A DNA stretch of 48,766 nt from a virus, in IMG/VR virus record IMGVR_UViG_3300018080_000035, positions 1 through 48,766 of that record; one strand, given 5' to 3'. Below are positions 34,248-42,360 of this stretch, one piece after another (position 1 is the first letter of the stretch; every line of letters starts with the position of its first letter). Both the position numbers and the translations under genes were made by a program. Under the pieces are notes generated by a model. It saw only the letters and a list, made by a program, of their open reading frames with translations. It was not told where the DNA came from and made no database searches.

Positions 34248-34649
34248 TCATGTGAATAGCTCCAGTTGTATGTTCCGACGCTTCTTGCTGTTTGCCCTGG
34301 CCTTGGCTGCGTCAATCTTGTCCTGTGGAGCGTACTGTCTGGCCAGCTCCTTCCAATTCACTCGGCCAATGATCTCTTCCTTGACATCATGCTTGGCCTT
34401 GATGCGACCGTCTTCGACGGTGGCACCCTGGTTCAGCCTGACGATGATCTCCCTCTCCATTTTCTTGAGATCCAATTTGTTCGATGCCAGCAATTTTTCA
34501 CCGCTGTTTATACGTTTCTGTTTATTCTCGACCAATTCCAGCTCCGACTGCGTGATGAGCAGGGGGCTGACTGGGCTAATGGTCTTCAGCTCTTTGTCTA
34601 TGATCTTCTTGACTCTGTCCTCAGCTATCGCTGCCTCTAACAGCTTCAT
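34248..34649 (-). CDS. Unknown MKLLE helical protein
   Basis: 133 residues beginning MKLLEAA; ribosome site AAAAGGAGCGAGTA. Highly helical, Lys/Glu/Arg-rich with an internal R-V-N-W-K-E-L-A-R-Q-Y section (about 99-109). Lies just before the helicase gene, so a loader or replication accessory role is possible; no motif proves it. Confidence 0.7.
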   Translation of the reverse strand: MKLLEAAIAEDRVKKIIDKELKTISPVSPLLITQSELELVENKQKRINSGEKLLASNKLDLKKMEREIIVRLNQGATVEDGRIKAKHDVKEEIIGRVNWKELARQYAPQDKIDAAKARANSKKRRNIQLELFT

Positions 34650-34682
34650 TACTCGCTCCTTTTCGATAAAAAATTCGCAATA

Positions 34683-34735
34683 TTAAAAAAACCCAGGGGC
34701 AGGGGCGTTGGCGGTCCCCCACCCCCGGGCCGCTG
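34683..34735 (-). terminator. Leftward terminator after the ssDNA-binding gene
   Basis: On the minus strand CCCGGGGGTGGGGG can pair with CCCCTGCCCCTGGG (34692-34729), followed by a run of seven U. The helicase genes beyond would need read-through or another promoter. Confidence 0.75.
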
Positions 34736-34741
34736 CAGCAT

Positions 34742-35191
34742 TTAGAAGGGGGTGCCGGAGTTATTTTCTACTTCACCGCCTTCTCGGTAGCCATTCACCA
34801 CATTCCGGGGCTTGAAGCCATCCTTCTCTTCAATGCCCACATCGGCATCCACAATCTTGCCGATAAAATCTGAGGGTTTTACGGGGATATCATCCTTTGT
34901 CATAATCCCATCGTCCTCATGGAGCATGTAACCGTCCAGAGACCCCTCACACGCCTGTATAAACCGGCCTACGAAGCCCACACAGGACTCCTTGAGCACC
35001 AACTGGTCGAACACCAGCCTGCCTGACTCCTCGTTGGACACGACACGGAGCGTGATCTTCCACATGATGTTTCCAGCTTTCGACTGGGCACGCTCACATT
35101 TGTCCACTTCGCACGTATAGACGCCCTTTGGAACGGGGTCATACGTCTTTTTGCCGTTGCTCTTACCGCCTGTCGTCAACGGAATACCCAT
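34742..35191 (-). CDS. ssDNA-binding-like protein (DUF669 type)
   Basis: 149 residues. The sequence pattern G-x-Y-x-x-x-V-x-x-x-E-x-x-x-S-K-A-G-N-x-M-W-K-x-T-L-x-V (about 22-51), a later G-x-V-V-D-A-D-V-G-I-E and the K-x-R-N-V-V-N-G-Y end are those of DUF669-like OB-fold proteins usually found beside Sak4-type recombinases. Acidic C-terminal end as in SSBs. Directly follows the Sak4-like gene (12-bp gap). Confidence 0.7.
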   Translation of the reverse strand: MGIPLTTGGKSNGKKTYDPVPKGVYTCEVDKCERAQSKAGNIMWKITLRVVSNEESGRLVFDQLVLKESCVGFVGRFIQACEGSLDGYMLHEDDGIMTKDDIPVKPSDFIGKIVDADVGIEEKDGFKPRNVVNGYREGGEVENNSGTPF

Positions 35192-35203
35192 TTTTGCTCC
35201 TCC

Positions 35204-35932
35204 TTATCCAATACGGTTAAATACTTCGGACCAATCCTGGTCCATATTCGGCTTCGGCAACTTGCCGTACCTGTCTTTGGCTGGATACCGGATACTCTTT
35301 TCGGTTCTCCAGCGGTAGATTGTCTTTTTATCCTTTGTCCCGGTCTCGGAATACAGGATAATATCGAACTCTCTCTCTACCGTTGTTCTGAGCTGGCCAG
35401 TGATGGACGGCCTGCGGATAACAACACCGTCATCCTCATCCTTCTCGTCCCTAGTATGGCAAGTGATAATCACCCGCTTCTCCATATTCTTGATGAACAT
35501 GATGAACGACACCATTCTGTTCATGGCCGCCGTCCATTCATACTGGGACATCTCATCCTCGTGCTTGTTCATCTTTTTCAGGATATCCTTCTTCGCCCAC
35601 CGATTGGCCTCGGTCAGGCTGTCTATGAAGATGGTCTTAACCTCGTCTTTCTTGGCCAGCCTGCCCAGGATGTTACTCAAATCCTGCCAGTCGTATGCCC
35701 TCACGATATTCAGTTTACTGATATCGCTTGCCTGCGACAGGGTTGCGATGCCTCTTTCGCAGTCAATGAAGACCGAGCTGTCCAGGTCCGGCAGGCTCAG
35801 GAACGACATGGTTTTGCCAGTCCCTGATTCTCCGATGAGGAACGCGGATATCCAGTCGGAATTCGACAGCTTGTTCGGGTCCACGTATCCTGGACCAAAC
35901 TCGGCTTTCAGCATATCTTTAATGATGCTCAT
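35204..35932 (-). CDS. Sak4-like RecA-family ATPase
   Basis: 242 residues. Walker A GESGTGKT at 34-41, Walker B KTIFIDSLTE (about 99-108), TCHTRDEKDED and later R-P-S-I-T-G-Q-L and YRWRTEK-type end; pattern of AAA_24/Sak4 single-strand annealing or RecA-like proteins of phages. It would promote annealing with the SSB-like neighbour. Overlaps the CobT-like gene by 4 bp. Confidence 0.8.
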   Translation of the reverse strand: MSIIKDMLKAEFGPGYVDPNKLSNSDWISAFLIGESGTGKTMSFLSLPDLDSSVFIDCERGIATLSQASDISKLNIVRAYDWQDLSNILGRLAKKDEVKTIFIDSLTEANRWAKKDILKKMNKHEDEMSQYEWTAAMNRMVSFIMFIKNMEKRVIITCHTRDEKDEDDGVVIRRPSITGQLRTTVEREFDIILYSETGTKDKKTIYRWRTEKSIRYPAKDRYGKLPKPNMDQDWSEVFNRIG

Positions 35933-37626
35933 GCAGTCTCCTTTCGCAACATCAATTCTTCCAGCTTTGTGATGAAAATACCTGCTAACCTACCATTTAC
36001 AGCATCACCCCTTCCTAAGTTAACGGTTTTTGTTCTGTGTATCCATTCCGCACGGAGCATCTCGATGAGGAACGCATACACCTCAATGCCCATCTGATTG
36101 GCAATATCCACTGCGACGCTGCTGCCGGATCCGTCTATTCCGCCATGGTTGCCCATGCATTGCATTGAACGTTGGCCGCCTGCTACAGTCGGTTCACCAT
36201 CAGTCAGCAGGAATATGATTTTCCGCTTCTGCTGCAGATTCACCATCTTTCCTGCCGCGTACATTATCGCATAGGCGATCGGCGTACCACCGACGGACTG
36301 GATCTGGATACCGGACAGATACTGCTCGTCGAAATCCTTATAATCGACCATTTGACTCTCACCATAGGTGTAGAAGCTCGATATGGCGAACGGTATGCCA
36401 AGGCTGGTCATGGCCCCAGCCAACTCCACGCCTCCATAGGTCGCTCCTACAGCCTTGTCTCCCATCATGGAGGCTGACGCATCCACGAGCAGATACACGG
36501 CTAGATTGAGCCTCTGATGGATTGTGGGAGCCAACAACACCTTGTCTGTGGTTCCCGCTATCCAACCAGCCAGGTTTCGCTTATCCACCTTCCGTCCTCT
36601 CTTATCCGGCATCTTGGATTCCAGAGAACTTACTTCCAGCAGACGTTTGATCCTGTGGGCTCTCTTTCTGCCGATATCATAATGGAGCTTCAGCTCCGGC
36701 TCAGTCTTGACATTTTGTGCAGACCCTTTCTTGACAGAGGTTCTGTCCACTTTGGCCATGGATTTCTTGGCGGATTCTATTTCACGTGATACTCTCAGAT
36801 CCACGTTCTTACCCTGTCCATTCAGGGCATCACGCACCCGGCCGGACGCCGTGTTGGTCCCTTGGTGATTCCCAAGGACGCTGTTAGCTCCTCCATGGAG
36901 TTCCTGCTGTTCCACTTCCAGTTTCTCACGGCCTTCCTGTATCTTCTTCCTGTTCTCACGCCTGAGTTTCGGGCTGTCTACGATGGTCCTGGCTGCATTC
37001 GGGTCTTCACCCATCTTGACCAGGGCTGCGACATCAATGGTCTTATTCAGTATCTCCTTTCGTTTCACGGTGTTGACCGTATCGGTTTTCCTGAATTCCT
37101 CCATGTAATCCTCGACCGCGTTTCCGATGTCCTTCTTACCGATAGTGACATCCAGGCTGGAATTGGCATAGAGACCTTCCAGCATATCCATGATGACCGA
37201 ATCCTTGAACTTCTGCGAAGCCTGGGAATTCGGATCATTCCGGGTATCATAGATACCCTGGATATTCTTCTCGATATTGATTTTCGAGCCCTCGAACCGA
37301 TCGGTCATCAGCTCATCACACCGGACATCTTCCATGACGTTATTGAACTCTCGTTCCAGGTTGTCAAAGGTCTTGTCAATGGCAGGCGTATGGAGGATAT
37401 GACTGACTTCATGGTCAATCATTCCACGAACTTCGACCATGCCCTCTTCATTTACCGGGAGGGGCACGAACAGAACGTGCTCACCGCTGCCATCAATGGA
37501 TACTTTCGGGGAACCAATTTCCAGCTTGAGATTGGCAGTCTGTCCCAGAACTGCCGCTGTGTCTCTTATTATAGCCTTTATTATATGCGTGTCAATTTCA
37601 ATCTTCTTTGTCTTCTTCATCGACAT
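35929..37626 (-). CDS. CobT-like VWA-domain protein
   Basis: 565 residues from the ATG at 37626 (GGAAAGGCGG upstream; ATG at 37620 also possible). N-terminal: HEVSH at about 72-76 then F-N-N-V-M-E-D-V-R-C-D-E, an HExxH-like pattern found in CobT-type proteins. A charged central linker (about 200-360) follows. The C-terminal VWA domain has MIDAS motifs D-A-S-A-S at 382-386, GGTP at 446-449 and TDGEP at 475-479. In bacteria CobT works with the AAA+ CobS in cobalt insertion; in phages the role is not established. It overlaps the CobS-like gene by 29 bp. Confidence 0.8.
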   Translation of the reverse strand: MSMKKTKKIEIDTHIIKAIIRDTAAVLGQTANLKLEIGSPKVSIDGSGEHVLFVPLPVNEEGMVEVRGMIDHEVSHILHTPAIDKTFDNLEREFNNVMEDVRCDELMTDRFEGSKINIEKNIQGIYDTRNDPNSQASQKFKDSVIMDMLEGLYANSSLDVTIGKKDIGNAVEDYMEEFRKTDTVNTVKRKEILNKTIDVAALVKMGEDPNAARTIVDSPKLRRENRKKIQEGREKLEVEQQELHGGANSVLGNHQGTNTASGRVRDALNGQGKNVDLRVSREIESAKKSMAKVDRTSVKKGSAQNVKTEPELKLHYDIGRKRAHRIKRLLEVSSLESKMPDKRGRKVDKRNLAGWIAGTTDKVLLAPTIHQRLNLAVYLLVDASASMMGDKAVGATYGGVELAGAMTSLGIPFAISSFYTYGESQMVDYKDFDEQYLSGIQIQSVGGTPIAYAIMYAAGKMVNLQQKRKIIFLLTDGEPTVAGGQRSMQCMGNHGGIDGSGSSVAVDIANQMGIEVYAFLIEMLRAEWIHRTKTVNLGRGDAVNGRLAGIFITKLEELMLRKETA

Positions 37627-38485
37627 CCGCCTTTCCTTTGGCCTTACCGGTACGCAGGTCGATACCCATAACTCTCTGGATAATTTCAACTACTGTACCC
37701 TTGTCGGCCTCTTCAATTTTGTTGAGGATCGAGACATCCAGAGCCGTTTTGAATGCACTCTTGCCCTGCATTCCCAGCTTCTCGAACGCCATCATATTTT
37801 CTACAAGAGATACCAACCTCCTGGTGGAAAACAGGATAGCAGTCTCGCCCTTTGCATTGGACTTACGAATCATATTGGCGATCTCTACGAGCGTTTTCGC
37901 ATCCTCATCATCCAGCTCTTTACCGAATCTGCCCTGCAACGCTGCCTGCTCTGCCTTGGGCTTGAGATACGTCAGCTTGACGGTCGCAGCGAATCTGTCC
38001 AGGAATGCCTGATTCATCACCTGGGTGCCTGCATACATGCCTTCGCTGTCGCCAATGCCTGCGGTATTGTCAGTGCAGCAGAGGCAGAAACCGGGCTGGG
38101 GTGCTACCTCCTCACGCTCATTCTCAGTCAGCACGATCCTGCCATCCTCTTCAAGGACAAAGTGCAGGGCGAACAGGATCCCTGGATTGACCGCTGATAT
38201 CTCATTCACAACCAGGATACTTCCCTCCCTGGCTGCATGAGGAAGCAGTCCATCAACCCATTCGATCTCTCCTTTCTCGGCTGTCTTATAGCCAAGGAAG
38301 TCGTCCGGCCTGATCTCAGTATGCCCTGAGATTTCGTAGTGCTTGCGGCCCAGGTCGTTTGCGATCTGCCTGAACAGCTCAGACTTACCGCAACCGGTGT
38401 CCCCGTAACAATACACGGGACGACCTCTCTCAACAAGGTCTTTGACATAATCATATTCTGTAGGTTTCTCATAATTACCGATCAT
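37598..38485 (-). CDS. CobS/MoxR-like AAA+ ATPase
   Basis: 295 residues. Walker A GDTGCGKS at 28-35; E-I-S-G-H-T-E-I-R-P-D-D-F-L-G (about 51-65), the CobS/MoxR 'substrate loop'; Walker B LVVNEI at 91-96, with Asn in place of the usual Asp; sensor-1-like C-C-T-D-N-T-A-G (about 135-142); S-T-R-R-L-V (sensor 2 region) near 220. Ribosome site AAAGGAGCGAGTAA. With the adjoining VWA protein it forms the usual AAA+/VWA pair. Confidence 0.85.
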   Translation of the reverse strand: MIGNYEKPTEYDYVKDLVERGRPVYCYGDTGCGKSELFRQIANDLGRKHYEISGHTEIRPDDFLGYKTAEKGEIEWVDGLLPHAAREGSILVVNEISAVNPGILFALHFVLEEDGRIVLTENEREEVAPQPGFCLCCTDNTAGIGDSEGMYAGTQVMNQAFLDRFAATVKLTYLKPKAEQAALQGRFGKELDDEDAKTLVEIANMIRKSNAKGETAILFSTRRLVSLVENMMAFEKLGMQGKSAFKTALDVSILNKIEEADKGTVVEIIQRVMGIDLRTGKAKGKADVDEEDKED

Positions 38486-38498
38486 TTACTCGCTCCTT

Positions 38499-39140
38499 TC
38501 ACCATTTAACAAGTTTTACACCTTTTCCAGCTGGGTTGCTCTTGAGCACACGCTCGTCATTCCAGAGCCATATAATGTGTTTGCACTTCCCTCGGGTGCT
38601 GTGGCCCGTGCAGCTGCACTTGGCCCTGGGCATTGAGGCGTCACATTCCACGACACTTTCGTTGGGTATTGACAGCTTGACCTTCTCTACCTGGGGAAAT
38701 ACAGGTTTAATAATATATCTGTTGGGCGGGCTGCTTATGATCACATCTGGCCTAATATCCATCGGTATTGTTCCATGTGAAACACCCGTGTTTACAACTC
38801 GGGTTATATGCATCACGTAGCCACGCCACACTGCGTCCCAGTTGTGCACTTCTCCTTTATCAATGCTGTGCTGAACCAGTCCTACAATAGCTGTATGGCT
38901 GCACCTTCCGAAGTATTTGAACTCGCCGCAATCGCATATCAGTCCATTATTCAGGATATTATATACGATACAGCTCGCGGTGTAACGCTTCTTGAATGTC
39001 TTATAGCCGCATGTGACATCGACTGCCCATGTCTGGAGTGTAGCGTCAACTTTCTTGATACCGCCTGTCTTCAGGGTTATCTCTTCCAGCTTTTGGTCAC
39101 GCAGTTTCTCTTTCTCGCTTCTGAGATCAAGCAACTTCAT
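38499..39140 (-). CDS. Double-SWIM zinc protein (MKLLD start)
   Basis: 213 residues, begins MKLLDLRSEK, AAGGAGAAACGCC before ATG. Two SWIM-type zinc motifs CxC-x(n)-CxH: C69-x-C71, C80-x-H82 and C175-x-C177, C186-x-H188, each preceded by strands. SWIM domains bind DNA or proteins in recombination and helicase-linked proteins. It lies 13 bp before the CobS-like gene, as if functionally linked. Confidence 0.8.
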   Translation of the reverse strand: MKLLDLRSEKEKLRDQKLEEITLKTGGIKKVDATLQTWAVDVTCGYKTFKKRYTASCIVYNILNNGLICDCGEFKYFGRCSHTAIVGLVQHSIDKGEVHNWDAVWRGYVMHITRVVNTGVSHGTIPMDIRPDVIISSPPNRYIIKPVFPQVEKVKLSIPNESVVECDASMPRAKCSCTGHSTRGKCKHIIWLWNDERVLKSNPAGKGVKLVKW

Positions 39141-39384
39141 GGCGTTTCTCCTTCACCATGTCCTCTTTGATTCGTCCGTCGAAGAGTTTGGACTCCATCC
39201 AAGCACGTTCCTCTTCGGATATCAGGTGTCGCTCCGTCAGTCTGCGGATAGCGAAGGCCATATCGGCGAACGCATCATCCGCTTCCATCTTTGCATAGTC
39301 CTCCTTTATTTCCTGCATCAGTTCTTGATTCAGATGTACGGGCAGCTGCTTCTCGTCGCAGCTCTCGAACTCCGCTGGATTCAT
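39127..39384 (-). CDS. Unknown acidic protein
   Basis: 85 residues, AAGGAGATGTATA before the ATG. Acidic helices (QELMQEIKEDYAKMEADDAF), no family recognised. Overlaps the SWIM gene by 14 bp and the previous gene's tail by 110 bp. Confidence 0.7.
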   Translation of the reverse strand: MNPAEFESCDEKQLPVHLNQELMQEIKEDYAKMEADDAFADMAFAIRRLTERHLISEEERAWMESKLFDGRIKEDMVKEKRHEVA

Positions 39385-39568
39385 TATACATCTCCTTCAT
39401 GATATCGTTCACCATATTCTCGAATTTATACAGGATTCTGTCAAAGCTGCCATACATCATGCCAATCTGATATGACAGCCTTGCCACATCGTCCCTCTGG
39501 TTCGGGAACGCTTTCTCCGCTTCTCTCTCGCATTTCTTGTATATCTCTCTGGCGACTTTACTCACCAT
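39275..39568 (-). CDS. Unknown helical protein
   Basis: 97 residues from ATG at 39568 (GGAGAAGCAGTG upstream; start overlaps the previous stop TGA). Begins MVSKVAREIYKKCEREAEKAF. The structured helical part ends near residue 65; the remaining tail lies in the part shared with the next gene and is low-complexity. Confidence 0.6.
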   Translation of the reverse strand: MVSKVAREIYKKCEREAEKAFPNQRDDVARLSYQIGMMYGSFDRILYKFENMVNDIMKEMYNESSGVRELRREAAARTSESRTDAGNKGGLCKDGSG

Positions 39569-40356
39569 CACTGCTTCTCCCTTATGTGAAGGTCGAACGT
39601 AATGGCCGGCGTAATGGCAAGCGAATGCAGAATACGCCACAGCTCGGTTATCTTGACATCCGACAGCGAGAAGGACTTTTCCTTCTTGGGCATCGGAACC
39701 TCGACATCCATGGGATATTGCCATGTGTCTACCCCATCAGGGAAATGTCTGATTGTACCACAGCTTGGACACCATGCCATCTCACCAAACAGAGACATCA
39801 ATGTATTGCAGTGTCTACATGGAGCCTTGATTTGCTGGAGCTGTTTCGCTGGCCTACCCTCGTATTCCAGTTCCGGGTGTCTCTCCAGTTTGTCGATACA
39901 GGTGGGACACTCAACATCATTTTCATTGTTGGTTGTGGCCAGGTCAGCATTGTGACATATGTTTGACCCAAATTTCATCTGTATCTGACACGGAGTTTCA
40001 AAGCTGAAACCATTCCAGAAATGTTTCTTAGTTTTCAAATTGGCCTGCTGTTTGCCTTCGTATTCCAGCTCCGGATTCTTCTCCAGCTTGTCAGTGCAGA
40101 CCGGGCAGGTCACATCCTTCCTGTTGCTTGTTGTGCAATAGCAATCTTTCTCAGCGTAAGCTACCTTACCGCATGGTGTTTTCTTGCTGAATAAGTTCCA
40201 GAAGTGACGAATAGGCTTGCTGTCCGGCTGGTCAGTCTTCTTCTTCGTCTGGCTCTGCGAATGGGTCGCACGTTGAGCAGTTGTCTTTTTCCTCTTTGTC
40301 GTCGTCTTCGACGTCTTTGAGGTCTTCTCTGCCTTCTTCTTTTTCTTCTTCGTCAT
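39568..40356 (-). CDS. Zinc-binding protein with tandem repeated domain
   Basis: 262 residues from the ATG at 40356 (GAGGAGGAAGACAAAG upstream; an earlier ATG six codons before is possible). Lys-rich N-terminal ~45 residues; then the same ~55-residue Cys unit twice (51-102 and 112-167: K/RHFWN-x-F-S, T-P-C, C, V-x-C-P-x-C, D-K-L-E-x-N/H-P-E-L-E-Y-E-G); then a third ribbon C180-x2-C183/C196-x2-C199. Unrecognised family. Confidence 0.75.
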   Translation of the reverse strand: MTKKKKKKAEKTSKTSKTTTKRKKTTAQRATHSQSQTKKKTDQPDSKPIRHFWNLFSKKTPCGKVAYAEKDCYCTTSNRKDVTCPVCTDKLEKNPELEYEGKQQANLKTKKHFWNGFSFETPCQIQMKFGSNICHNADLATTNNENDVECPTCIDKLERHPELEYEGRPAKQLQQIKAPCRHCNTLMSLFGEMAWCPSCGTIRHFPDGVDTWQYPMDVEVPMPKKEKSFSLSDVKITELWRILHSLAITPAITFDLHIREKQ

Positions 40357-40738
40357 CTTTGTCTTCCTCCTCATTGGTTATGCCAAACGTAGTGCGGGCC
40401 AGCCCCACGACTGCCGCTACATCGTTCAGCCCTTTCTCGAATATGGCTTCCTCTATACTATGACCGGATCCTGTCTGCTTGAGCCGTGTCTTCAAGAACG
40501 GCGTGATACGTTCCAATTTCACCAGCTGATCCTTGGTCAGCGTGATCTCCATGTATTCCCTGTAGTCATCACGCATGGAGTCAGCCAGCCTGTCGGCCCG
40601 TCGATCGCCTCTCTTGATGGCCTTCTCGATCTCTTCGCAGCGTTGAATTTCCTGCTTGGATGGCGGCTCTTCAGTCACCATATTCTTTCCCGGCTGTACC
40701 TTGTCCGGGATATCCTTCTTGATATCAGACAGCTTCAT
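40232..40738 (-). CDS. Charged protein with acidic tail (MKLSD start)
   Basis: 168 residues from the ATG at 40738 (GAGGAGAAA upstream), begins MKLSDIKKD, near the MKLL signature. Helical middle (about 30-120), then a very acidic tail (E/D-rich from about 122) that overlaps the Lys-rich start of the next gene by 125 bp. No family recognised. Confidence 0.65.
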   Translation of the reverse strand: MKLSDIKKDIPDKVQPGKNMVTEEPPSKQEIQRCEEIEKAIKRGDRRADRLADSMRDDYREYMEITLTKDQLVKLERITPFLKTRLKQTGSGHSIEEAIFEKGLNDVAAVVGLARTTFGITNEEEDKDDEEEKEEGREDLKDVEDDDKEEKDNCSTCDPFAEPDEEED

Positions 40739-41151
40739 TTTCTCCTCTCCTCGCAATACGGACAGTATTTGTCCTGGTTTACACGGCCGAATGTTCTGCA
40801 TTTAATGCAGTACCCTTTCTGCCATCTGCCTCCTTTCTCTGGATTAACCAATTTGTACCAGCAGTTCTTGCACATGACTACGCCGGCTTCCTGTTCTTCA
40901 TTGGGCAGCTCTTTGCCGCATTCCTTGCAGCGTATCTGTTTTTTTTCAAGGCCACGCCTGTGCCTCCTCGCCACTTCTCTCGGCTTCGCGTCTGGATGGA
41001 GCTTACGCCAGTATATCGCTGCATAGATTCGATTGCATTCCTTTTTCGCTTCTCCCTTGCAATACCAGCCTACAGTGCCGTCAAGGGCTTTCTTCCGTCC
41101 CTTGACCAGCTGGTCCGGCTCCATTTCCCTTTCGCATCTCTTGCATATCAT
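40735..41151 (-). CDS. Multi-zinc-ribbon protein
   Basis: 138 residues from the ATG at 41151 (GAAAGG upstream; ATG at 41172 is also possible). C3-x2-C6, C31...C39, C75-x2-C78, C94-x2-C97, C115-x2-C118, C130-x2-C133 indicate three zinc sites. The section between has a D-G-T-V-G-W-Y-C motif. Function unknown; may bind nucleic acid. Confidence 0.7.
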   Translation of the reverse strand: MICKRCEREMEPDQLVKGRKKALDGTVGWYCKGEAKKECNRIYAAIYWRKLHPDAKPREVARRHRRGLEKKQIRCKECGKELPNEEQEAGVVMCKNCWYKLVNPEKGGRWQKGYCIKCRTFGRVNQDKYCPYCEERRK

Positions 41152-41464
41152 TTTCCAACGCCTTTCCGACATCTCTTGGGTCCATTGTATGTTTCTCATA
41201 CAGTTCCTTGAATGCCATCCAACGCTCCTGCCACCGGTCTGCCGTCGTGCAGTGCCTTGGGCTGTCCGGATGCTTCTCTGCAGCAATCCGGTACGCATTA
41301 GCCCTCTTCTCCAGGTAGAACCGAAGGTCTTCCAGTGGTGTAGCGTGCTGCTTCATCCCGCAATACGGACAGTACCGGAAAGTGGGGATGACCATGAGGC
41401 TACACTTGGGGCAGTTGGTGGCAGCGTTGGCAGCGTCAGAGGGGAAAAATGGTTTCTCACTCAT
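41081..41464 (-). CDS. Zinc-ribbon and helical protein
   Basis: 127 residues. Ribbon C18-x2-C21 / C32-x2-C35 (N-C-P-K-C and Y-C-P-Y-C), then helices. The ATG overlaps the previous stop and uses the AAGGAGTCCA junction described for this cluster. Confidence 0.7.
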   Translation of the reverse strand: MSEKPFFPSDAANAATNCPKCSLMVIPTFRYCPYCGMKQHATPLEDLRFYLEKRANAYRIAAEKHPDSPRHCTTADRWQERWMAFKELYEKHTMDPRDVGKALENDMQEMRKGNGAGPAGQGTEESP

Positions 41465-41604
41465 GGCTTGGACTCCTTATTTTTTCTTTCCTTATACTGT
41501 CTTTTGCACTCTTGACAAGACGGGTCTAAATTTCCGGCAAAGCAAACTCCACCTTCTATAATTGCAGGACATTCTTCTTTTTTCTTTTTGTATTTTCTTT
41601 TCAT
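41461..41604 (-). CDS. 47-residue Lys/Cys-rich protein
   Basis: Frame ATG 41604 to TGA 41461-41463. Starts with a Lys run (MKRKYKKKKEE), then four cysteines and C-Q-E-C. AAGGAGGCCACGGA before the ATG; its own end supplies K-E-S-K-P-stop and the next ribosome site. Confidence 0.65.
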   Translation of the reverse strand: MKRKYKKKKEECPAIIEGGVCFAGNLDPSCQECKRQYKERKNKESKP

Positions 41605-41843
41605 TCCGTGGCCTCCTTGTTAATCTGCTGTTCAATTTCTTTGTCAGGACATCGTCCACACCAGTCAATATCACCGTTCCAGTTGTATTTCAAAAAGTAC
41701 AATAAATCGCGGGTATCTATCGTAATCGTCCCGCAGTTGGCTCTGGTCGGCGTCTCCCAGATTACGCCAGGCGTCCCCCTATCAAATAGGGTAAAACAGG
41801 TATGCCGTTCGTTGCTCTCTATACACGTTAGTTTATAGTTCAT
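41601..41843 (-). CDS. Small protein with Cys knuckle
   Basis: 80 residues: beta-rich (TCIESNERHTCFTLFD), then LLYFLKYNWNGDIDWCGRCPD. Start uses AAGGAGTCCACGCC; ends K-E-A-T-E. No family recognised. Confidence 0.7.
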   Translation of the reverse strand: MNYKLTCIESNERHTCFTLFDRGTPGVIWETPTRANCGTITIDTRDLLYFLKYNWNGDIDWCGRCPDKEIEQQINKEATE

Positions 41844-42160
41844 GGCGTGGACTCCTTTCTGATAGCGTCTACTGATTGAGGATTATCCCATCCAAATAAG
41901 TTAAAGGCATCCTCTATATCACGCATACCACCCGTCATATATGCAACAACCTTGCCTTTGTCTACTTTTTTATGGCAATACTGGAGTGTAAAATCCATTA
42001 GCAACTCCCTCAACTCCACGTTGTCCTGCATGGCCTTGTCAAGGTGCTGTTGGAGTTGCTTGTTCTCCGCTTCAAGCTCCTTTCGCTTTTCAAGTTCATC
42101 GTGATATGATTTTGCATATGTTGCTGCTGCCTGTCCTGCATCTGTTCCCTTCTCTTTCAT
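41840..42160 (-). CDS. Coiled-coil protein
   Basis: 106 residues. Coiled-coil (about 18-60) then a folded end. Start uses AAGGAGTCCACGGA; ends K-E-S-T-P. No family recognised. Confidence 0.65.
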   Translation of the reverse strand: MKEKGTDAGQAAATYAKSYHDELEKRKELEAENKQLQQHLDKAMQDNVELRELLMDFTLQYCHKKVDKGKVVAYMTGGMRDIEDAFNLFGWDNPQSVDAIRKESTP

Positions 42161-42360
42161 TCCGTGGACTCCTTAACGATTGACTCTACCCATTTGATAC
42201 CCTTGGTATCTTCATGTTTTCTCCATAAAAAATTGTCACCGAATTGTGACTTCCTATCTTGATATTCTTCCCAGAGTAACTCCAATGCACCGAACAGAAT
42301 CTTTTTTTTCAGTGCATTCTGTACCGATGTTTCAGGGGTGACTTTGCTTTCTTCATTCAT
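42157..42360 (-). CDS. Small helical protein
   Basis: 67 residues. Contains A-L-E-L-L-W-E-E-Y-Q-D-R and a W-R-K-H-E-D end. Start uses AAGGAGTCCACGGA; ends K-E-S-T-E. No family recognised. Confidence 0.65.
   Translation of the reverse strand: MNEESKVTPETSVQNALKKKILFGALELLWEEYQDRKSQFGDNFLWRKHEDTKGIKWVESIVKESTE

Noticed and set aside
37598-38485. A cobalamin biosynthesis role for the CobS/CobT-like pair
   Set aside because: No other cobalamin or CobN-like gene is present; the names are used only for family likeness.
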